A DNA stretch of 64,000 nt from Prorocentrum cordatum (lineage: Eukaryota; Sar; Dinophyceae; Prorocentrales; Prorocentraceae). Below the pieces are notes generated by a model that worked only from the letters and a program-made list of their open reading frames with translations, did not search any database and was not told the DNA's origin. Positions 51,011 to 62,944 of the stretch are shown in pieces. The translations under genes were made by a program, and so were the position numbers. The DNA lies in NCBI GenBank assembly GCA_963575745.1, contig CAUYUJ010014771.1, positions 1,012,593-1,076,592 on the forward strand, given 5' to 3'. How positions within the stretch are numbered: the stretch's first letter is position 1; the number at the start of each line of letters is the position of its first letter.

Positions 51011-53430
51011 ACTATACTCGCTGTTGTTCCTGACACTTTGTGCTAGTTCCCGTCCCTTCTGAACCTTTCACAAGCCCCGACAAGGTTGGCAGGTGTGAAA
51101 CGGACAACAAGAGAGTCAACGTGAAACGCCCTGCTTGAGTCCCTCTCCTCGCTTGTTTGTTCCTCGAAAGCCATGCCCATTTGCGCTCCAGGACGCTCTC
51201 GGGAGAGCCAGTATGGCCTCCAGTCGCCCATGACGGCCCGCAACTGGCCCAGGACGATTCAAGACAGCCCAGGAGGTCCCCACGATGGCTTCAGAGGGCT
51301 CCAAGAGACCAAGAGGCCCTAACCATAGATTTCCTTTTGGTTTTCCCCGACCTTGCGGATAGGGTTCCCGTCGTGTCTCCCCGAGGGGCCTCTGGGGAGG
51401 TACCCCTCAAAATCTGGCCCTGGACACGGGCAACATAACGGCGGAAGACGGCGAAAGATGGCGCTCGCCATTCCGGGTTTCGGACACCCCAATACCGCAC
51501 TCAAGATTGCCTTAGTTGCTTCGAAGGCTCCGATGGCGCCAGACGGCCCCAGGACGCAGATGGCAGAGAGGCCTCCCCATAGGCTCCGAAGGACCCCCAG
51601 AGGATCCCCAGACGCCCTGAACTTTGCTCCTTCTGGACGTGCACCCTTTCGAAGCGACCTTAGAGCCCCCTCAAAGGCACACCAGTCTCCAAGGCCCCGA
51701 GAAACACCCGTGAGCGGCCCGGGCCCTCCTCTCTTTTCCTCATCTTTCTTGGTTCTCTCTGGTTATTCCTTCGTTCCCTCCCCACCTCTTCTGGGGGCCC
51801 TCGTGGTGCTCCCGGTGGGAAAAGGACAACACGGGAACCCACGATGGGACGCCTTGGTTGATTCTGCCTCGAGATTCCCATCCCTCCTCTCTCCTCTCCC
51901 TCTCCTCTCCGTGCCGCCCTGTCCTCTGCGGGAAGCTCCGTCCTAGAACTCCTTGCTTCCAGCTCTGTCTTCACGGTTCTCTGCCTCGCGAGTCGTGCGC
52001 ACGGCACGGGAGTCCCGAGAGGCCCCACAGGACTCTCTCGCATTTTTGCCGACCCGTCTGGAGCAACCCGCAGGCTCCTTCCGCGCCCTGTCCGGCCTTC
52101 CTTCACAGCACATCGGCACAGTTGTTATTTCTTTTCTCTCCACCATCTCTTCCACAACCTCCATCACCTCCTCGTCCTCCTTCTCTGTTGCCCTTCTCCC
52201 CTGCCAGCAAGTGCGAAACCATTGTTTTGCCAAATACGCTTGTCCGACTCGCTCACGATGCATCCAAGCACTAGCCCGGCTGTTCCAAGCGGCGTCGCTT
52301 CATAGTTTCCTTCGTTCACGTTCGGGATGCGTCTCTGGAAGACACCCCCGCTCGAACAACACCTAACAGCCGAAGAGCCCCCAACATGTCCACGAAGAGC
52401 ATCCAGAACCTTCCAAAAGCGTCACCGAGAGGCTCCCAGGTAGTTCCCAAGACGCCCAACAATAGACTCCCAATCTGTCCTCCAAGGCTTCAGGCGCCTG
52501 CCTTGTTAAATCGAAACGCACACAACCTGGGAACCAACATGACATGTCCACCTTCTCTCCGACAGCGTTCTTTCTTATAGTAACCATACTTATACACATG
52601 AAAATATTATCAATAACAAGAATGATACTAGTATTTGTCGTCGTAATGATAATATTACGTATGGTCAGCATTGCCACCCGCATTCTTAGTATTCTTAGTA
52701 TGACATGAATTATGAGTGGTTTCACAATAATAATAAGAATAATAATAAGAAGAAGAAAGTTGAATCTTATCAATCGTATGATTCGTTTTCGTCCTCTTCC
52801 TTGTTGCTGCCTAGCTTTTCACGCTCTTTCCCATTTCCGCCTTCCTTCCCCGCTTCATGTATGTCTGCAAGTGCTCTGAGGGTCGGCGCCCGCGGCTCTA
52901 TCAGGTTCCTCGTTGGGCCTCTCTGGAATCATGTAGCGCGCTCCGATTCGAGCCTTGTCTGGATGCCCACATGTGCTATAAGGTCGGCGCTCGTGGCTTT
53001 GTCAGGTTCCTCGCTGGGACTCTCTCGAATCATATGGCGCGCTCCAGACAAGGCTTTGTCTTCGACGATCGCAGACTCTTCTTCAGCTGAGGGCGGCAAG
53101 AAGTCGGCGGAGGGCGGCGGAGGCAAGACGGGAGGTTGTCCACCCGCCGAAAGCCGGCGGACACCGGCGACATTTGTTTGTTTTTTGTTAGGAAGTGTCA
53201 AGGTTTCTGGAGCCCACAATGTATCCGAGATCTTGGGCGCGAATTAACAGAGTGTCCGTGATAGTGTAATCAATTCCTCCCTCCCTTCCCACCTGAGAGT
53301 TGATCCCACCTGAGAGTTGATTATCCCCGGCCAATGCAGATTTGGTCGGGGAGTAGTGACGGCAATGCCGAACTTGATAGACGCGGGGGAAAGTTGCGAA
53401 TTGAAATTGCAATCTTGGTATGTTGAGTAG
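51010..53430. other. Mixed repeats, no supported gene
   Basis: Scattered T1-like units to about 51600. A short AT-rich stretch with (AAT/AAG)n lies at 52600-52765. A 101-bp two-copy tandem begins with 'ggtcggcgc' at 52881 and 52982. A 17-bp tandem ('cccacctgagagttgat') sits near 53289. Open frames are short and unrecognised. Confidence 0.5.
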
Positions 53431-53710
53431 CAAGTATTCCGAAGGATCCCGATTGATTTCCGAAGAAATCCGATGGATTTTCCCCAGGATCCAATGGAGT
53501 TCGTAGGATTCCTACGGGTTTCCTAAAGACTCCGATGGATTTCCTAAGGTATCCGATGGATTCCCTAAGGGATCCTATGGATGTCCTAAGGGATCTAATG
53601 AAGTTCCCAAATAAGTCTGTGCATTTTTATGGAGTCATATGGATTTCGTCGGGAATCCGATGGATTGCCGAAGGAATTGCATGGATGTCCTAAGGATTAT
53701 TATGAATCTC
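53430..53710 (+). repeat. T2 satellite, 21-bp unit, plus orientation
   Basis: Degenerate units of the type 'tccgatggatttcctaagg' with a 21-base period. Seven codons per unit gives repetitive short ORFs. It is interrupted by copia element F and resumes at 59565. Confidence 0.85.
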
Positions 53711-53720
53711 CGGGGGTGCG

Positions 53721-53965
53721 TGTATGTGTGCCCTAATGGTCGTGCTCGGTGCCGTGCGGAATCCCAGCAGTGATGTTTTGTGCCGTGCTAAAGGTGCGGT
53801 GTGAATCCGTGGGAAGGTTAAAGTTACTTGCCCCGTTTCTCCCCCTGAGAGGGGGTCGAGGATTGCCGTGCGTGCGAGAGTTGAGACGGGAGCTGAGGTG
53901 GACCGCGACCACTTTGGTTCAAGCCCGATTTTGAGAGGAAAAGGGATCCTCAGCAGGGGCCCGAT
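53721..53965 (+). repeat. Left LTR of element F
   Basis: It shares with 59307-59557 the blocks 'gtgtgccctaatggtcgtgc', 'gaccgcgaccact' (or a near variant), 'ttgagaggaaaa' and 'caggggcccgat'. The repeats differ at many sites and by small indels, so the insertion is old. Exact ends are uncertain by a few bases. Confidence 0.75.
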
Positions 53966-54299
53966 GTGCCCTTGGTACCGGAGCCTGTGGCATAACCCAC
54001 GGGTTTCTGACGCGCCGCGATTGTTGGACAAACATTATTTTCGAGATCTCCGCGAAGATCGATGTCGAGAACCATTCGACGGTCGATTTCGCAGGAGTTC
54101 GATTTCGAACACGAGTTTGTTGATAATGTCACGAAGTTATGGGTGATCAAGGCGGGCCGTTGCCGTTGGTCGATACCAACTTGCTCGGAAAGCCGAAGGC
54201 TTATTCAGGTAATCGTACGGATTGGCTCTAGTGGAAGTATGTATGCAAGGCTTACACTGGCGCGTGAGATGGCGAGTTTTCAGAACGTTTAGAGCAGGC

Positions 54300-54960
54300 C
54301 GAGCGTCAGATCAATCCTGTTCCAGTTCAGGATCTCAATGAATTCCGACGCGGACACAGCAGAAAGTTGGCTTTCATGTTGTCACAGGTTCTCATGGGCA
54401 GTTTGTTTAATTCGGTGATGGATGTCCCAGGGCATCACGGTTTGAAAGCGTGGTGCTTACTCGTTCCCCATGAGGGCTCATCGACAGGAGCCGCCCAGGT
54501 CACGCAACTTATGGGTATCAGCAACACGAGGTTCGATGGCGGTCCTACGAAGTTTGCAGAGCAGTCGCAAATCTTGGGGAGCATGTTTCAGACGTGCGAG
54601 AAGCAGCACAGCGAGGGGCTTTCGGACGCGCTCAAGGAGGCCGCTTTGAAGCAGAACGCACCAGCCAGCAGCAATCATCGAAGCTCAGGTGGACCTGCAG
54701 ACGTTCGTTTCAGCGGATCTGCTCAAGGAGACGACGTCGAACTACATGCAGTTGCAGATGAGTTCAGCGGCAGCGAGTTCAGGGCCCTCACCCATGGACA
54801 TCGGCAGCGCTCACAAAGGCAAATACGACAAAGGAGAGGGCGCGAGCAGAGGTAGAGAACGAGAGCAAGAACAAGCACAACGCTAAAGGAAAAAACAACA
54901 AAGGAAAAGACGGCGGCAAGGGCAAAACACAAGGCGGAAAAATAACCGTAAGTTGTAACT
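54300..54960 (+). pseudogene. Gag remnant, element F
   Basis: Frames at 54367 and 54689 give FDGGPTKFAEQSQILGS, and LQMSSAAASSGPSPMDIGSA followed by a Lys/Gly-rich stretch. A 'PMDIG' stretch before a basic region is familiar from dinoflagellate copia gag proteins. No intact zinc knuckle is seen. Confidence 0.55.
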
Positions 54961-55055
54961 TGTCACCGGCGTGGGCAGCGATGCCCCTGCGCGCGCAGCT
55001 GTAGACAGGCGCCAGGCACTACTCACAATGAAGTTGCGGGGGGCAACAAGGTGCA

Positions 55056-55472
55056 GTGCAGGGTATTTCTCAGTCGCCAGCGCAGTCCCAACCAGGCGAG
55101 ATTGGAGCTGTCTCTGGGCTAGCCGATGGTGGATGGATTTTCGTGATCAGTCAGACATCTAGCATGGCCGTTAGAGGTTTTGATGAGGACCCGTTGTTTG
55201 ACAGTGGAGCGCGCGCTCGCGCGGCGCCTAGTGGGCGCGCGAAGCACGCGGAGATGGCCGGCGCGATCAAGGAGCCAGAATTGTTTTCAACTATTGGGAA
55301 GAAGATCAGAGTTTATGGGCAGCGACTGGTTCCGTTCAGTGTTACGACCGCGCGCGGGAAGGCGCCGATGGCGGCGCGTCCGTTTGCGATCGCAGACATT
55401 CGGAGGTCGTTGATTTCAGTTGGCGAGCTTATGGTCAGAGGTTGTCTGTTTCAGTTGGGCGACCATGGCTAA
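55056..55472 (+). pseudogene. Aspartic protease remnant, element F
   Basis: A 138-residue frame with LFDSGARAR (active-site Asp at 55200-55202 in D-S-G-A), then IRVYGQRLVPFSV and RRSLISVGELMVRG, the order of a copia retropepsin and its following segment. The second Gly-rich flap is not clear. It cannot be expressed with its neighbours because of frameshifts. Confidence 0.6.
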
Positions 55473-55559
55473 ATGTCCACAGGTGGATTGACAGTTCAGC
55501 GACCTAGAGCGGGGCGCGGATGCGACATGACAGGCTTCGGCAATCCCGGGGTCATCGAG

Positions 55560-56610
55560 GATCTGAGGTCGGTCGAAGCGATTGCGGGCCACCTTGCTTC
55601 GACGCCGAACCCGCCGGGAAGTCTCGCGGGAGGCGTCGCCGAGAGTAGAGGAGAAGTTCAAGCGCCAGTGGGCGCAGCGGAAGCAGTTGCAATGCGAGCC
55701 CCAGTTCTTCGAAGCGCCGAGGGCCAGGAGCAGGAGAGCCGAGTTGCAACCTCCCCCATGCGCCGCGCGCGCTGCGGCGCGACAGTTGCGTTATTGGTCG
55801 AGGTCAGGAAGAAGCGCGCCGACGACGTCAAGGAGAATTTTTATCACCGAATCCAGTCCTCGGCGTGGACTTCTGCGCTGTGGCTGTAGAGGGTGGCGAC
55901 GCGGCGACGGCTGCAATCTTAGTGATTCGTGACAGCGTTCCATCATATACAGGTGCAGCTCAGGTGGCAGCAAATGGCCCTGCTCCACATGCAGTGGCGT
56001 TTCCTGACAGCTACGTGGATGAGCTGGGATATCCGCGGGTTGCCATTCAGAGCGACGGCGAGCCACTTGGGAAGTCTTCGGTCGAAGGGGCGTAGCATTC
56101 AGCCCAGGGGCACTCTCATTCAGATCTCATTGCGGCAATCGGCGCCAGGTTCACATGCAGGCGATGGTTTGGTGGAGGCATCAGTCAAGAGTTTATCGAG
56201 GGCCTCGTAAGGGCGCGTTGCGGTCAAGGGTGGCTCTGCTTCTTACGCTGGATCTCGAGACACGTTGCCTCCGTTCCGAACAGGCCCCAAGAGGAGCGCA
56301 ACATCAGGACAGACTACGAGGAGCTGAAGAAGGCGAAGTACACGTCCCCGCTTCTCACGTTTGGCGAGAGCGTCTTGGCGACGCAGTCTGGAGTTCCAGG
56401 TGGTCGACTTACGTCAGCATGACAGATGAGACTCTGGTTTGGGCGTTCGACAGACGCCGACGAGCGCGTCGTAGGCACGGCGCTGGGCATCGCGAAGGCT
56501 ATGGCGGTCAAGAAGAGGCCAGAGGAGATGCAGTGGGACAGGAAGGCGTTCGACAAGATGGCGTTTCTGATGTGGTTGCAGGCGGACTGGAAGGAGGTCT
56601 GAGTATTGCC
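55560..56610 (+). pseudogene. Integrase remnant, element F
   Basis: A zinc-binding/pre-integrase remnant lies near 55580-55700. The core has VLGVDFCAVAVEG (first Asp, about 55865), GYPRVAIQSDGEP (second Asp, about 56035-56060) and DGLVEASVKSL (catalytic Glu, about 56165-56195). The post-core segment LGIAKAMAVKKRPEEMQWD lies near 56480-56540. Pieces lie in three frames. Confidence 0.65.
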
Positions 56611-57189
56611 AGGCTGGGCACCTGCGGAGGGGCGGCAAGAATGCGGAGACGACCAAGCACCAGTTCGACGAGTTGGACGGCCTGAGGCGCATGCCACAGC
56701 GCGTTTGCAGCGACGGGTGGAGTTCCAACGGCAACGGCTCGGAGGACCTGCAGTTGATCTACCAGCGCCGGGAGGCGGCGCGGCAGCAATGGTTGCAGCA
56801 GCTCTGAAGGCGAGGCCGGCGCGCGCTTCAAGCCCAAAGAGGGGGGCAGCTGACCGAGAAGACGGCGGAGGAAGAATGCGCTCGAGACCATAGTCACCGT
56901 GGTCAAGGGCAGCAGAGGAGGCGCAGGACGAGACGCGACCATCAGCATCAACATCGAGTTCATCAGCAGCCGCAGCGGCGGCACCAGCTCCAGGTTTCAG
57001 CATCCGCGGCAAGCAGTCGCCCGGCAGCATCGGCAAGCGAGGAAATTGGGAGCCCAAGTCGCCGGCAACGACAAGCAGGCCAGGACCGAGGACGCGGAGA
57101 TGTCTATTCAGGTAGTAGAGGAGCTGAAGCCGAACGAGGAGGGGAACGGCGAGCAGATGAACACGCGCGCGATCATGAATCGGGAGTTC

Positions 57190-57970
57190 AGCCAGGAGAA
57201 GATGACCACCATGGCGAGGTTCGCAGGCTCGACGAGTTCAAGGCGAAGGAGGACGTGTACAGGGCAGCAGTGGATGATCCTTTCCTGTCAGTAGTTTGGG
57301 TTGATGATGCCAGATCGGAGAGAGCGAAATCGAGGGTCTGCGCGAAGCCGTTCCACGTGCCGAATGAGCCGAAGGATCTCCTTAGCACCCCTACTCCAGG
57401 AGCGAGTGCCCCATGCAAATGCTGCTTGCGCTGGCTGATCTCAAGAAGTGGAAGGTGAAGTTTCTCGATGTACCAGAGGCTCTTCTACGCGCGCCGATTC
57501 GGGAGAAGGTCTTTCTCGAGCCGCCAGCGGAGTACAGGCTGTGCTGCATCGAGAAATTTGGCGAGCACCCAGGAGACGTCGTTTGGAAGTTGAATTGCAC
57601 GAAATACGGGCTCAACGAAGCCACGGTGGATTTCGACGAGCGCCTACGTCAGCGAGGATGCGATGGCAGTTGCGGCGAGGCACGCGGTTGACGGCGTAGT
57701 TATTGGAGAAGGCAAGGGGCCCGACGAGTTTCTAGAGGCGTTGGGCGAGCATTTCTTGTTGAAGAATTCTCCAGACATGTCAGGAGGCAGCTCTCGGGCG
57801 CACTTGGGGCGCATTACCGGGGAGCTCGCGGGAGATTTGGGGCGTTCTTTTCGCGTGGCACCCAAGGCGATCGACAGCTTGCTCGAGCACATGGAAGTGC
57901 AGAATGCGAAGGCGGCGGCCGCTCCAGGGCGCAAGTCCGAGGCGAGGCGGGGAGGCGAGGAACTGCCTGG
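57190..57970 (+). pseudogene. Copia reverse transcriptase remnant, element F
   Basis: Frames at 57255, 57413 and 57663 give LALADLKKWKVKFLDVPEAL (motif A region, with Val-Pro-Glu in place of Val-Ser-Arg), VFLEPPAEY, VVWKLNCTKYGLNEA (motif B side) and FLEALGEHFLLKNSPD after the catalytic box. The YVDD box itself is not preserved. Confidence 0.7.
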
Positions 57971-58740
57971 CGGGGGAAGTTTAGGACGAGCACTGGCAAT
58001 CTTCTGCTCGCGGCCGCGGAGAGGTGCGACTTGCAGTTCGCGGCGAAGGAGATCAGCAGGGGCATGAGTCAACCAACAGTTGGAGATGCTTGCGCTCGAA
58101 GAGGGCCGCTCGCTATCCCAGCGGCGCCAGGGGCCTCGCCAATCTCGCCGTGCCCGAGGTCGTGGACAACAGCGTCGTGAGGGCGAAGGTCGATGGCGAC
58201 CAGGCTGGCGGCAGTATTGGACGGAGGGGCACTTCAAGCGGGCGCGTCTACTTCAAGGATGCAGCGGCTTCAGCGCGCAGCAGAACACAGGCGAGTCCAG
58301 CGACATCTTCAGCAGGGGCGGAGATCCACAGCGCGGGATCAGGAGCATGCGAGCGGATGTTTGCGAAGTCGTCCGTGAAGGAGCTCTTTCCAGGCACTCA
58401 GGTCAGTTTGCGGTTGGAGTCAGACAGTTCAAGGCGGTTCGGCAGCTATTTCACCTCAGAGCAGGCTGGGTTTGGGCAAGCTCAAGCACATCCACTTGCG
58501 TCGCATGTTCGCTCGGGGCTTGCTTCGCGAAGGGCGCTTGGTGATTTACACGATACCGACCGCGTTCAACGGCAGCGACTTGGGACCCAAGTATCCTGAG
58601 AAGACGGATTTCCAGGCACATCCATGGGCTGTGGGTTTACGCGATCGCGATGGCGGAGAGGCCTTCGAGGTTCGGATCAGGTTCAGAACGCAAGGGTTGT
58701 TTCGCTTAAAGGTGGAGGCGAAGCTTGACATGGTCGTGTT
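57970..58740 (+). pseudogene. RNase H remnant, element F
   Basis: SAGAEIHSAGSGACE (58310-58355) fits the SSGEAE-type helix with its Glu. LRLESDSS (58405-58430) fits the following strand, and GKLKHIHLRRMFARGLL (58472-58525) is the 'KHI..R..W.Q' segment near the end of copia pol. The domain is frameshifted. Confidence 0.6.
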
Positions 58741-58744
58741 CTTT

Positions 58745-59300
58745 GTTTAGGCGGCTTGCTTGCGATGGTCAAGGGCGCCGATGCGGCTGGCGAGTTTTCA
58801 ACGGTCGAGACGGTGGACAAATCGTGGAGCGTTTCTGTTCCGGCACTGATAGTGATGGGAATCGTCCTCATGATTGGTGGTTGAACTTCTACGCGAGCTT
58901 ACGCGCCGGGAACTGCGCCGGGAAGGCTGACGCCATTGCGAGTCGGAAGAAGGACGATCCATTCGTTTCTGGACAGGGATGCGCTAAGACAGCCCAGAAC
59001 CCCAATACATTTGATGCGCCAGGGGGTTGCCGTAATTTACGAACATAGTTGCTGATGTTTTTGCGATCGACGCAGTGAGAACCCGTCTGTGCAGGCTCGG
59101 CAGCAATCTGAGCGGATGCAGGCCAGTTTCAGTTGATCGCTCAGAGGCGTTGGAGCCTCGGCGGCGCTAGTGAGAATTTCATTATGCTCACGAGACTTTG
59201 TTTGACGCGCGGTTTGCGCGCGCTCCTGTTTGCAAGCTGAGCCGAGGCGACCGATAATTTTTTGAGGGCAGAGCTGGACGAAGTTTCGACGCGTCTCCGA
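58745..59300. other. 3' untranslated part of element F
   Basis: No recognisable motif between the RNase H remnant and the right LTR. Confidence 0.4.
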
Positions 59301-59306
59301 GGGGGT

Positions 59307-59557
59307 GCGGGCGCATGTGTGCCCTAATGGTCGTGCTCGGTGCCGTGCGGAATTCCAGCAGTTATGTGTTGTTCCGCGCTAGAGGTGCTGTGTGAATCCG
59401 CGGGGGGATTAAAGCTACCTGCTCCGTTTAACCCCCTGAGAGGAGGGCGGGGGAATGACGCGCGCGCGGGAGTTGAGATGGGGGCCGAGGTGGGCCGCGA
59501 CCACTCCGGCTCAAGCTCGATCTTGAGAGGAAAAGGAATCCTCACCAGGGGCCCGAT
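59307..59557 (+). repeat. Right LTR of element F
   Basis: Partner of 53721-53965. T2 satellite resumes immediately to its right. Confidence 0.75.
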
Positions 59558-59564
59558 TCCCCCA

Positions 59565-60975
59565 TAAGGAATCATATGGATTCCCCCGGGTATCCGATGG
59601 ATCACCGACGGCATCCGATAGATGTTCGAAGGGTTCTTATAGATGTCCGAAGAAATCCTATGGATTGCGCTCGAAATCCATATGGATATCCTCAGGAACC
59701 CGATGGATGTCCGAAGGAATATTATGGATGTCCTAAGGATTCTTCCTGGCTTTCCTAAGGAATCCTGTGGAACTGCTGGGGGATGTTGTGTTTTTTCCTC
59801 CGGGATCTTACGATTCGTTTAGGAATCCGATGGGTCCCTTGCGCATTCAAAAGAATCCCACGAGAGTTCCTAAAGAAACCTGCGCAGTTCCTAACGCATC
59901 CCATGGATTTCTTAACGGGCCAGATGAATATCCGAAGGAATCCGGTGGATGTCCCAAGGCTTCCTTGAAGGATCCCTATGGATCTCGTAAAGAACCCTAC
60001 GGGGTTCCCGGGCAACCCCTGTGGATTTCGTAAAGAGTCTTACGGCTGCCCTTAGGAACCCGACGGACGTCGCAAGGAATCCTATGGAGATTATTTGGAA
60101 TCTCATGTGTTTCCGAAGGCTTCCGATGGATGTTCGAAGAAATTATGCGGATGTCCGAAAGATTCATACGCACCCCCGCAAGAAATCAATTCCGAGTGAT
60201 TCCCATTGGTTTTCTTATGAAAGCCATCGGGTTCCTAAGACAATCCGCAGGATTCTCCAGGAAATGCAAATAACAAATCCCCGAGAAATTGCAGTGGATA
60301 CCTTATGGAATCTAACGGATTCCGAAGGAAATTCGTCGGATTCATTAGGACATCCGTAGGTTTCGATGGGACATCCACGGGATGCCTGACGCAATCCATT
60401 TGCATGTTTTGGACATCTATAGAAGTCCTTGTGGGTATCAATTGGATTGTTGCGCAAATCCACCAGCTTCCTAAAGCGAGCCATGGGATTTCGCGGGACA
60501 TCCATCGGCATCCATCAGAAGCCCGGAGGATTCTTCAGGATGTCCATCGGTTTCCCCCGGAAATCCATAGGACCTCTTAGGACACCCATATGAGTCCTTC
60601 AGACATGCATACGAATCCGTAGAGGATCCCTCCGGAAATCATTGATATTCTTGTGGAAATCCATGGGATGCTTGAGGACATCCATGGGATTCCTTCGGAC
60701 ACCCATGTAGGCAATCCGTAAGATTCATTCGGAAATCGATCGGCCCCCGTAGGAACTCCATCGGATGCCTTGGGAAATCCATCGGATTCTTTAGGACGAC
60801 TTGATCTCTTTTGGACATGAATACGATTTTGTACGATATCGCTGGGATTCTTTAGGAAATCCAGGGGCCCTTTGGAAATCCATGAAAATCCCTAGGACAT
60901 CAATAGAAATCCTCAGGACACCCAGAGGATTCCTGTGGAAATCCATCGGATCCTTATGGGAATCCACACCGATTC
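59565..60975. repeat. T2 satellite with orientation switch
   Basis: Plus-type units ('gatggatgtccgaagg') run from 59565 to about 60170. After a mixed zone (about 60180-60450), reverse-type units ('ggacatccatcgg') continue to about 60970. The 21-base period gives repetitive ORFs on either side. Confidence 0.85.
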
Positions 60976-62763
60976 CGGTTTCGGTTCGATTTCGCCCCCC
61001 CGCGATTTTGAGGTTGTTGCTGAAAAGGCCTGCGTATTCTTCCTCATCACTCCTTTTTCTCGTCGTCATCCTTTTCGTCCTCGTCCTCTCTTCCTCGTCG
61101 TCCTCATCGTCTTTCTCGTCGTCGTGTGGGATCCAATTTGAAACCCTCACAACAGGAACCCTTGGGGAAACACCACACAGGGATTCCATTGGACAGCCTC
61201 TCAACCGGATCCTTTGGGTAAGCACCACAGAGGGAGGGTTCAGCGTCGCATGCACAACCTCCTCTCCTGACCTCCTCGAGGCTCCTCTCAGTCTTCATCC
61301 TCCTCCCCCCCCTCCTCCCCCACCCCCTTTTTCTGAAGGAATGCAGCAACTTTGGGAAAACCATTGGGGAAACAAAAAATGACAAGAAACTGAAGTGCGG
61401 GAGGCGAAAACTGTTAGGAAACCCTTTGGGGATAAATATCCAGGGACCACCCGTCCGAAGGGACACGTCCAAAGGGAATCCCCGCACTCTCTGTGGATTT
61501 GTTTTGTTGTGTTTCTTTCCGATGGTTGTCCTAAAGTTTTTGCCCCCAGCTCGTCAGTTTCTTCTCTCTTTTTTTGTTTGGGGGGGGGCGTTTTCTGTCC
61601 AATGGTTTTCCCAACGTTTTTGCGTTCCTTCAGAAGGGGGGCGGGGGAGGAACTCCAGACTGGATGGGTATAGGGCGCTTTCGGCCCTCAAAGGCTTCAA
61701 AAGAAACCGCTTTCATTCCGACTCAGGACGATGAAGATGAGGATGCGGATGGGGATGAGGAAGGGGATGACGATGAGGATGAGGACGACGAAGATGAGGA
61801 GGAATATGATGAATCTGAGGAAGCGAGAGGAGCAGAGGACGAGGAGCAGGAGGAGGAGGAGAAGATACAATATCAGGATACAAAGAGATGAGGATGAGGA
61901 GAAGAGGGAGATGAGAAGGATGCCCCCCCGCCCGTTCCCTTATGGCTCCCCCCATGGTTCATTCATGGTTCCCTGAGACTCCCGCCTGAGAAACCCCCCA
62001 AAACGTAAACAAAACGAGGCCCCCGCCTGAGTCGGAATGAGAGCGGTTCCTTGTCGAAGCTTTTGAGGGCCGAAAGCCTCCATACCCATCCAGTCTGAAG
62101 TTCCTCCCTCATCCCCTCTTTTGAAAGAGCGCGAAAACTTTTGGAAAACCATTGCAAACAAAAAGATGAGGAACAGCACAAACAACTGATGAGCTGGAGG
62201 CAAACACTTTTAGGACAACCATAGGACAGCACCAACAAATCCCACAACGAGTGCGCGGATTCCCTTTGGACGTGCCCCTTCGGACGGGCGTTTCTTGGAA
62301 TCGTTTTTTATAGAAACAAGTTGTCCCCAATGGGTTTCCTAACAGTTTTCTCCTCCAGCACTTCAGTTTTTTGTTGTTCCCCCCCATGGTGTTCCGAAAG
62401 TTGTTGCATTCCTTCAGGATGGAGGATGGGGGAGGAGGAGGGGGAGGAGGATGAGGACGGAGAGGAGCCTCAATGACGAGGTCAGGGGAGGGGGTCGAAC
62501 CTGCGGCGCTGAACCCTCCCTCTGCGGTGCTTTCCCAAAGGATGATGTTGAGAGGCTTTCCAATGGAATCCCTTTGTGGTGGTTTCCCAAGGGTTCCTGT
62601 TGCGAGGGTTTCAAATTGGATCCCACACGACGGCGAGGACGACGAGGACGAGAGGACGAGGACGAGAAGGATGACGACGAGGAAGAGGAGCGATGAGGAA
62701 GGATACGCAGGCCTTTTCAGCAACAATCTCAAACTCGCGGGATGCGAAAACGAACCGAAACCC
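60976..62763. repeat. Large inverted repeat with arms of about 740-750 bp
   Basis: Left arm 60976-61727 and right arm 62026-62763 are reverse-complement relatives along their full length, with modest substitutions and small indels. Landmarks are 'gttgctgaaaaggcctgcgt' and 'gtgtgggatccaatttgaaa'. The 298-bp spacer is GAT/GAG-rich. Two copies of one dispersed repeat in head-to-head arrangement are the simplest reading. Confidence 0.85.
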
Positions 62764-62789
62764 AAGATTATTCGGGACATTCGTTGGGT

Positions 62790-62900
62790 TACTGAAAAAT
62801 GCGTTGGGGTTCCTTAGGACATCCATAAGATCCCTTCGGACATCCATCGGATCCCGTGGGACATGCATAGGAACCCTGCGGACATCCATCGGACAAATCA
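62790..62900 (-). repeat. T2 satellite units, reverse orientation
   Basis: Short block of 'ggacatccat' units adjoining the right arm of the inverted repeat, as the reverse-type T2 block adjoins the left arm. Confidence 0.7.
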
Positions 62901-62944
62901 TAAGGAATCATACGGAGCTCTTCGAAAACGTAGGAAAAACGCAT

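Larger units (their letters stand above)
53721..59557 (+). mobile_element. Copia-type LTR retrotransposon element F (decayed)
   Basis: Direct repeats of about 245 bp (53721-53965 and 59307-59557) flank gag, protease, integrase, RT and RNase H remnants in that order; integrase before RT is the copia order. After the left repeat, 'tggtaccggagcc' (53973-53985) resembles the initiator-tRNA primer site TGGTATCAGAGCC. Before the right repeat is a short purine run (gaggggg). The element is inserted in the T2 satellite. Frameshifts in every domain make it inactive. Confidence 0.78.

Noticed and set aside
53975-54012. tRNA-Met-like 'gcataaccca' stretch after the copia primer site
   Set aside because: No cloverleaf can be drawn around it; only the primer-site similarity is kept.
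59576-60033. Heptad-like repeat proteins (7-residue period)
   Set aside because: The period is that of the 21-bp T2 satellite, and equivalent frames are open on the other strand.
61574-61891. Acidic Asp/Glu-rich ORF in the spacer of the large inverted repeat
   Set aside because: It arises from GAT/GAG repeats; no other support for a gene.
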